The notes under the pieces are model-generated. The model worked only from the letters and a program-made list of their open reading frames with translations. It had not been told where the DNA came from and ran no database searches. From JAEUJM01 sp044221555 (GTDB taxonomy: Bacteria; Actinomycetota; Acidimicrobiia; Acidimicrobiales; DATDAH01), in contig JBGAOY010000001.1 in NCBI GenBank assembly GCA_044221555.1, forward strand, positions 744,001 to 808,000: DNA of 64,000 nt, given 5' to 3'. Shown one piece after another: positions 57,743 through 64,000 of this stretch. Position numbers and translations under genes: made by a program. Positions within the stretch are counted from its first letter, which is position 1; each line of letters starts with the position of its first letter.

Positions 57743-58326
57743 CGGCTCGACAGGACCAGCGTCGACGCGGCCCGGTCGTGCCACCCCTGGCGCCGCTCGT
57801 TGGGGATGGCGGTGAGGTACATGACGATCCAGAGGAACTGGCCCACGAACGGCACGTAGAGCCAGAGCCAGGGGAAGAACCGCACGACCGCCTCGGCCGG
57901 TGTGGGAGCGGCACCGTCCGAGCGGCGCACCACGCGGAGCCGCAGCAGCATCTTGCCCAGGGTCTGGCCCCGCCACGCCACCATGCCCGCCTCGTAGATC
58001 GCGGCGATCACGAGGAACACGGTCTGCACCACCAGGTAGCTGAAGATGCTGCTGTCGTCGTCGGACGGGCGCGCCACCACGACGGTGAGCAGGCCGGCCA
58101 CGTTGAACACCACGAACACGTCGACCAACCGGGCGACGGCCCGTTGCCAGACGACGGCCAGCGATCCCGGGCCGGAGAGCGGGCGGCCGTCGGCGTCGAC
58201 ACCGACCTCCCCGAGATCGTCGAGACCCTCGACATCGTCGAAACCGCCGAGGTCGTCAGGGCCGTCGAGGTCGTCGTCGTCCCAGTCGTGCTCCCACGCC
58301 TCGAGCGAGTCGTCGTCCGGGCTCAC
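57739..58326 (-). CDS. RDD family membrane protein
   Basis: The 195-residue protein has an acidic N-terminus with long D/E runs (DDDSLEAWEHDWDDDDLDG) and then an RDD domain with about three TM helices (VARLVDVFVVFNVAGLLTVV, then YEAGMVAWRGQTLGKMLLRLRVVR). RDD proteins are poorly characterised; some are tied to ion transport. GTG 58326 has AGGAG 8 bases upstream and overlaps the bridging ORF's stop (GTGA). Confidence 0.85.
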   Translation of the reverse strand: MSPDDDSLEAWEHDWDDDDLDGPDDLGGFDDVEGLDDLGEVGVDADGRPLSGPGSLAVVWQRAVARLVDVFVVFNVAGLLTVVVARPSDDDSSIFSYLVVQTVFLVIAAIYEAGMVAWRGQTLGKMLLRLRVVRRSDGAAPTPAEAVVRFFPWLWLYVPFVGQFLWIVMYLTAIPNERRQGWHDRAASTLVLSSR

Positions 58327-58391
58327 GTTCCCCACTCCTGCCGACTCCGTCGGCGGGCCGTTCGGGCCCCGCTCTCGTCCCTCGGGCTCAC
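58323..58391 (-). CDS. Bridging micro-ORF, 22 codons, LpdA-like to RDD
   Basis: GTG at 58391 overlaps the flavoprotein's TGA (GTGA). The frame reads MSPRDESGARTARRRSR..., and its TGA overlaps the RDD GTG (GTGA). It is similar in DNA sequence to the spacer at 55880-55934 (GTGAGCCCG, GACGAG, CGAACGGC). Confidence 0.4.
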   Translation of the reverse strand: MSPRDESGARTARRRSRQEWGT

Positions 58392-59752
58392 TCTGCGGCC
58401 TCGGCGAGGGCCTCGGCCAGCGCCGGGTGCACCAGCAGGCTCTCGTCGATGTCGCTCACCCGCAGCCCGGCGGTCACCGCCAGCGCGATCACCGAGATCA
58501 GCTCGGCGGCGTTGCGGCCCACGATCGAGCCGCCCAACACCACCCCGGTGGCGGGGTCGGACAGGATCTTCACGAACCCGCGGGCGTCGTTGAGGATCAG
58601 CGCCTTGGCGTTCGAGGAGAAGGGCACCTTGGTGACCCGGATCTTGCGACCCTCGGCGAAGGCGTCGGCCTCGGCCAGGCCGACATCGGCGATCTCGGGC
58701 TCGGTGAAGATGGCCGAGGCGGCCTTGTCGTAGTCGAGGTGCTTGTGGGCCCGGGTGTACAGGCCCATCACGTGCTCGGCGATCTTGCGGCCCTGCATCG
58801 AGGCCACCGACGACAGCGGGAGCTTCCCCGAGAGGTCACCCGCCGCGTAGATGTGGGGCACGTTCGAGCGGCAGTGGCGGTCGACGGTCACGTAGCCGCC
58901 GCGATCGGTCTCGACCCCGGCGGTCTCGAGGCCCAGCGTGTCGGAGTTGGGGATCGACCCGATGGCCAGCAACGCATGCGAACCGGTGGGCGTGCGCCCG
59001 TCGTCGCAACGGACCACCAGGGTGCCGTCGTCGTGGACGTCGATCCCTTCCGCACGCGCGCCCATGAGCAGCTTGACGCCCCGATCGAGGAAGTTCTCCT
59101 CGAGGGCGGCGGCCACCTCGGGGTCCTTGCGGGGCAGCACCTGCTGGCGGCTGACGATCAAGGTCACCTGACACCCGAACGAGGCGAACATGTGCACGAA
59201 CTCCACGCCCGTCACACCCGACCCGATGACCACCAGGTGCTCGGGCATGGTGGGCGGCGGGTAGGCGTCGCGCGTGGTGAGCACGCGGTCGTGATCGACC
59301 GGGGCCCACTCGGGGATGCGGGGCCGGCTGCCCGTGCTGAGCAGGATGGCGTCGGCCTCCAGCTCGACGGGGCCGTCATCGGTGTCGGCGACGACCTCGT
59401 GGGGCCCCACCAGGCGGCCGGTGCCGCGCAGCAGCCGCACCGACTGGCTCTCGAGCAGCCCCGTGATGGACCGCTCGAGGCGGTCCTCGATGCTGGCGTT
59501 GCGCACCTTCAGCGCGTCGAGGTCGAGGCTGGCGTTCACCTCCGCCAGGCCCATCCCCTGGGCGGTCTTCAGCTGGGAGAGCGCTCCCCCGCTGGCGATC
59601 ATGGCCTTCGACGGGATGCAGTCCCACAGATGGGCGGCGCCACCGATGATGTCCCGCTCGATCAGCGTGACCTCGGCCCCGAGCTTGGCCGCCTGGGTGG
59701 CCGCCTGGTTGCCGGCGGGCCCCCCGCCGATGATCACGAGCCTGGTAGCCAC
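58388..59752 (-). CDS. LpdA-like NAD(P)H-quinone dehydrogenase flavoprotein
   Basis: The 454-residue protein belongs to the pyridine-nucleotide disulfide oxidoreductase family. It has VIIGGGPAGNQAATQAAKLG (FAD), GSGVTGVEFVHMFASFG (NAD), IYAAGDLSGK (second FAD), and a C-terminal HPALAEAL dyad. The redox-Cys region GGAAHLWDCIPSK keeps only the second Cys (C45); the first is Ala40. This matches M. tuberculosis LpdA (Rv3303c), an NAD(P)H:quinone reductase, and not a dihydrolipoamide dehydrogenase. TAGGCT (59764-59759) lies 6 bases before the GTG. Confidence 0.85.
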   Translation of the reverse strand: MATRLVIIGGGPAGNQAATQAAKLGAEVTLIERDIIGGAAHLWDCIPSKAMIASGGALSQLKTAQGMGLAEVNASLDLDALKVRNASIEDRLERSITGLLESQSVRLLRGTGRLVGPHEVVADTDDGPVELEADAILLSTGSRPRIPEWAPVDHDRVLTTRDAYPPPTMPEHLVVIGSGVTGVEFVHMFASFGCQVTLIVSRQQVLPRKDPEVAAALEENFLDRGVKLLMGARAEGIDVHDDGTLVVRCDDGRTPTGSHALLAIGSIPNSDTLGLETAGVETDRGGYVTVDRHCRSNVPHIYAAGDLSGKLPLSSVASMQGRKIAEHVMGLYTRAHKHLDYDKAASAIFTEPEIADVGLAEADAFAEGRKIRVTKVPFSSNAKALILNDARGFVKILSDPATGVVLGGSIVGRNAAELISVIALAVTAGLRVSDIDESLLVHPALAEALAEAAE

Positions 59753-59758
59753 CGGTGC

Positions 59759-59764
59759 AGCCTA
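59759..59764 (-). promoter_or_regulatory. -10 hexamer for the LpdA-like gene
   Basis: TAGGCT lies 6 bases before GTG 59752, identical to the secA hexamer and spacing. Confidence 0.45.
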
Positions 59765-59891
59765 CTGGCCGCGCTGCGGTCGACTTCGAGGCCGTGCCAT
59801 CGAGGATCGGGCGCCGAGCCGACGCAGTTGCGCCGGGAGCGCTCATTGCGCCGCTCGCACCCCTTCCCCTCCGCTCACCGCATCATGCGCA

Positions 59892-59911
59892 CCCGACCTT
59901 CGACGGTCGGG
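59892..59911. promoter_or_regulatory. Inverted repeat upstream of the toxin-antitoxin operon
   Basis: CCCGACC (59892-59898) and GGTCGGG (59905-59911) flank TTCGAC, 25 bases before the copG -10. It is a candidate operator for the antitoxin or a hairpin terminator. Confidence 0.4.
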
Positions 59912-59935
59912 CCTACAGCGCGCAATGCACACCGC

Positions 59936-59941
59936 TATGCT
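59936..59941 (+). promoter_or_regulatory. -10 hexamer for the copG-mazF operon
   Basis: TATGCT lies 6 bases before the ATG at 59948 (leaderless). Confidence 0.45.
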
Positions 59942-59947
59942 CGACGC

Positions 59948-60196
59948 ATGCCACAGTTGGTGACACGGGTCGACGAGGACCTGGCGGCGGCGGTCGACGA
60001 GCTGGTGCTCGAAGGGGTGGTCGCCTCACGTTCGGATGCCGTGCGGATCGCGCTGCTCGCACTGGTCGACGAGAACCGGCGCTCACGCATCGGCAAGGCC
60101 ATCGTCTCTGGGTACGAGGCGCAGCCGCAGAGCGCCACGGAGGTCGGGTGGGCCGACGAGGCGAGCCAGCGCATGATCGCCGACGAGCCGTGGTGA
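59948..60196 (+). CDS. CopG/RHH-type antitoxin
   Basis: The 82-residue protein opens MPQLVTRVDEDLAAAVDELV with ASRSDAVRIALLALVDENRR, a ribbon-helix-helix fold, and has an acidic/Trp C-terminus (EVGWADEASQRMIADEPW) that probably wraps the toxin. TATGCT lies 6 bases before the ATG. Its stop overlaps the toxin's GTG (GTGA), the usual order of antitoxin before toxin. Confidence 0.85.
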   Translation: MPQLVTRVDEDLAAAVDELVLEGVVASRSDAVRIALLALVDENRRSRIGKAIVSGYEAQPQSATEVGWADEASQRMIADEPW

Positions 60197-60504
60197 CGGC
60201 GACGCAGGGCGAGATCTGGTGGGCCGAGGCGCAGGACAAGCGCCGGCCCGTGCTCGTCGTCACCCGCAGCGAGGCGATCCCCGTCCTCGACTGGGTGCTC
60301 GTCGCACCGGTCAGTCGAACGGTCCGCGACATCCCCACCGAAGTCCCCCTGGGCCCCGATCAGGGCTTGGCCGTGGAGTGCGCGGCCAGCTTCGACAACC
60401 TCCAGCCGCTCCGTCGCAGCTTCCTCACCGAACGGGTCGGCACGGTCGGGCCTGAGGCACGGGTCGCCATCTGTGCTGCACTCACGGCGATGGCTGACTG
60501 CTGA
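60193..60504 (+). CDS. MazF/PemK-type toxin
   Basis: The 103-residue protein has QGEIWWAEAQDKRRPVLVVTR and VLVAPVSRTVRDIPTEVPL, then ECAASFDNLQPLRRSFLTERVG, as in MazF/PemK mRNA interferases. Target sequence is unknown. It follows the antitoxin with a 4-base overlap, making a complete type II module. Confidence 0.87.
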   Translation: MTATQGEIWWAEAQDKRRPVLVVTRSEAIPVLDWVLVAPVSRTVRDIPTEVPLGPDQGLAVECAASFDNLQPLRRSFLTERVGTVGPEARVAICAALTAMADC

Positions 60505-60574
60505 GCCCACGCCGTGCGGGTCTGGGGCCGCTACCCCTATCGGTGGACGACGGTTCCCAACGCCGAGGTCACCC

Positions 60575-61378
60575 TCAGGCGTTCCGCCGCACGAGGCGGA
60601 CGAGGCGGTGGTCGGGCGTGAACAGCTTGCGGGTGAGGCCGATGCTGACCACCGTCACGGTGGTCGCCGCCGAGCCCAGGATCAGGTACATCACCGCGGC
60701 CTGGACGAGCACGGCGTCGACAGGGTCGACGCCGGCGAGGATGAGGCCGGTCATGGCCCCGGGCAGGAACACCAGGCCCACCGCCTTGGTGGTCTCGATC
60801 TGGGAGATCAGCGCCGTGCGCACCGCCGCCCGGGTGTAGGGGCGCGAGGCGACGGGCCACGGCTGGCCGAGGGCCAGGCGGGCCTCCACCTCGGGCCGCT
60901 TGTCCGTGAGCTCGCCGACCACTCGCCGTGAGGCGACCACCGTGGCGGTCATCGAATTGCCGATCATCATCCCGGCCAGCGGCACGATGGCCCGTCCTTC
61001 GGTTGGGAAGATGCCGAAGCCGAAGATGACCCCCAGGCTCACCGCCGCCGCTGTGGCCGTGGCCGCCAGGGCGATCGGCAGCAGGCCGGGGACCTCGGGC
61101 GCGCGGCGGCCGACCACGATCGAGGCGAACACCACCATGAACACGACCCAGGCCCAGGACAGCCAGAGGGGGCTGTCGGGGTCGATGATCACCGTCAGCG
61201 CCACGCCCACGGCGAGCAGCTGGACGATCGCCCGCAGGCTGGCCCAGACGATGGGCCGCTCCAGGCCGTAGCCCCGCCACCACGAGAGCCCCACGGCGAC
61301 CGCCACCAGGAGGAGCGAGGCGGCCAGCCCCTGCCACGTCACGTCGCCGGCGGGGCTGGAGGCGGCCAGCACCGTCAC
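60575..61378 (-). CDS. FetB-like ABC transporter permease (UPF0014)
   Basis: The 267-residue membrane protein has about seven TM helices, with LRAIVQLLAVGVAL, GMMIGNSMTATVVASRRVVGEL and ALISQIETTKAVGLVFLPGAMTGLILAGVDP. These are YbbM/FetB signatures. FetAB exports iron in E. coli; other metals are possible. GTG 61378 overlaps the ATPase stop (GTGA). Confidence 0.87.
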   Translation of the reverse strand: MTVLAASSPAGDVTWQGLAASLLLVAVAVGLSWWRGYGLERPIVWASLRAIVQLLAVGVALTVIIDPDSPLWLSWAWVVFMVVFASIVVGRRAPEVPGLLPIALAATATAAAVSLGVIFGFGIFPTEGRAIVPLAGMMIGNSMTATVVASRRVVGELTDKRPEVEARLALGQPWPVASRPYTRAAVRTALISQIETTKAVGLVFLPGAMTGLILAGVDPVDAVLVQAAVMYLILGSAATTVTVVSIGLTRKLFTPDHRLVRLVRRNA

Positions 61379-62034
61379 TCCCCCGCCCCGCCCGGGACGA
61401 CGCGCCCTCGGTCCATCTCGATGCAGCGATCGGCGATGCGGCCCACCTGCGCCCGGTCGTGGGTCACCCACATCACCGGCACGCCCGAGTCGGCCAGCTC
61501 CCGCCCCAGCCGTTCGAGGACGAGGGTGTTGGCCTCGTCGAGCGCCGACGTGGGCTCGTCCATCAACAGCACCTCGGGCCCGGTGACCAGGGTGCGGGCC
61601 AGGCAGGCCCGCTGGGCCTCGCCCCCGGAGAGGTCGTCGCCGGTGCGCCCCAGGAACCCCGGGTCGAGACCGGCGCGCTCCAAGGCCGCGGCCGCATCGG
61701 CCGTGGCCAGGCCCGGCTGCGCCACCTCGAGGTTCTCGGCCACCGTGCCCGGGAACAGCGTCGGTTGCTGGAACACCATGCCCACCCGGCGTCGCAGCAC
61801 CAGCGGATCGAGGTCGGCGATGTCGTCGCCGCGGAAGCGCACCCGGCCGGCCGACGGGACCTCCAGGCGGTTGCACAGGCGCAGCAGCGTCGACTTGCCC
61901 GACCCCGAGGGACCCACGATCGCGGTCAGCCCGTCACCGGGGATGCGGGCGTCGATGCCGGCGAGAATGGTGGCGCCGTCCACCGTCAGCGTGACTCGCT
62001 CGAAGCGGAACAGGTCGACTTCTGGCGGCACCAC
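61375..62034 (-). CDS. FetA-like ABC transporter ATPase
   Basis: About 219 residues. It has Walker A GPSGSGKSTLL, signature LSGGEAQRACLARTL, Walker B VLLMDEPTSALD and a switch His in VMWVTHDRAQVG. It pairs with the FetB-like permease. TACGGT (62045-62040) is 5 or 8 bases before the two possible GTG starts (62034, 62031) and overlaps the mutase promoter on the other strand. The long upstream frame to 63975 is antisense to the mutase and is not real. Confidence 0.88.
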   Translation of the reverse strand: MVPPEVDLFRFERVTLTVDGATILAGIDARIPGDGLTAIVGPSGSGKSTLLRLCNRLEVPSAGRVRFRGDDIADLDPLVLRRRVGMVFQQPTLFPGTVAENLEVAQPGLATADAAAALERAGLDPGFLGRTGDDLSGGEAQRACLARTLVTGPEVLLMDEPTSALDEANTLVLERLGRELADSGVPVMWVTHDRAQVGRIADRCIEMDRGRVVPGGAGE

Positions 62035-62039
62035 GCCAA

Positions 62040-62049
62040 ACCGTACGCT
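62040..62049. promoter_or_regulatory. Overlapping divergent -10 elements of fetA-like and mutase
   Basis: ACCGTACGCT holds TACGGT on the minus strand (62045-62040) and TACGCT on the plus strand (62044-62049). Both lie 5-8 bases from their start codons, so the two genes cannot both bind polymerase at once. Confidence 0.45.
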
Positions 62050-62055
62050 GGCGGC

Positions 62056-64000
<1,945 letters not shown>

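Overview
The window comes from a very GC-rich actinobacterium. An Acidimicrobiia-type organism (Iamia/Ilumatobacter-like) is my inference, from the F420 genes (cofD, cofE), DUF3499, DUF5719 and Trm112-like neighbours, frequent GTG/TTG starts, and propionyl-CoA carboxylase plus methylmalonyl-CoA mutase. The gene order is a scrambled version of a conserved actinobacterial block known from Mycobacterium tuberculosis (secA1, hpf, comF, sahH, SIS-family isomerase, manB, DUF3499, fbiA/fbiB, manC, LCP protein). No rRNA, tRNA, CRISPR array, insertion sequence or prophage was seen. No gene-free stretch exceeds 300 bases; the longest are about 246 bases (25596-25841, mostly a heptamer repeat) and 212 bases (7323-7534, the ahcY leader).

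Layout. 1-5.1 kb: the 5' end of secA, a secreted RCC1-propeller protein, a NarL-type regulator, hpf and comF. 5.1-15.5 kb: a YczE-type membrane protein, ahcY, the mannose-sugar genes pgi/pmi and manB, a polyprenol-linked GtrA/GT2 protein, a large GT-C-like membrane protein, a CPBP protease and DUF3499. 15.6-23.2 kb: ftsH, a thioredoxin-like protein, DUF5719 and a 1059-residue GT2/membrane protein. 23.3-45.5 kb: nucleotide-sugar and glycan assembly. This holds rmd, an intein-containing gmd, cofD-cofE, a TetR/membrane pair, galE-like, manC, three glycosyltransferases, fcl, uxs, ugd, an LCP ligase, pabB-pabC and a frameshifted sulfotransferase. 45.5-48.2 kb: divergent birA and a biotin-dependent carboxylase alpha subunit. 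48.2-58 kb: four more sulfotransferases, two GT2 proteins, an FG-GAP protein and a Wzm/Wzt exporter. 58-64 kb: an RDD protein, an LpdA-like flavoprotein, a CopG/MazF module, FetAB and the start of methylmalonyl-CoA mutase, which runs off the end.

How the genes fit together. ManB and ManC supply GDP-mannose. Gmd converts it to GDP-4-keto-6-deoxymannose, and Rmd and Fcl would then give GDP-D-rhamnose and GDP-L-fucose. Ugd and Uxs supply UDP-GlcA and UDP-xylose. Glycosyltransferases and sulfotransferases would build a sulfated deoxysugar glycan that Wzm/Wzt exports and the LCP enzyme may attach to the wall.

Main points of interest. (1) gmd is split by a 341-residue LAGLIDADG intein. (2) Many spaces between same-strand genes are spanned by micro-ORFs whose start overlaps the upstream stop and whose stop overlaps the downstream start. 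One site is a tandem array of three 56-bp units, each encoding the same Arg/Glu/Ala-rich peptide. (3) A dispersed 90-110 bp element sits directly before several start codons. (4) About 20 transcription units have a TANNNT hexamer 5-9 bases before the start codon, which suggests mostly leaderless mRNAs.
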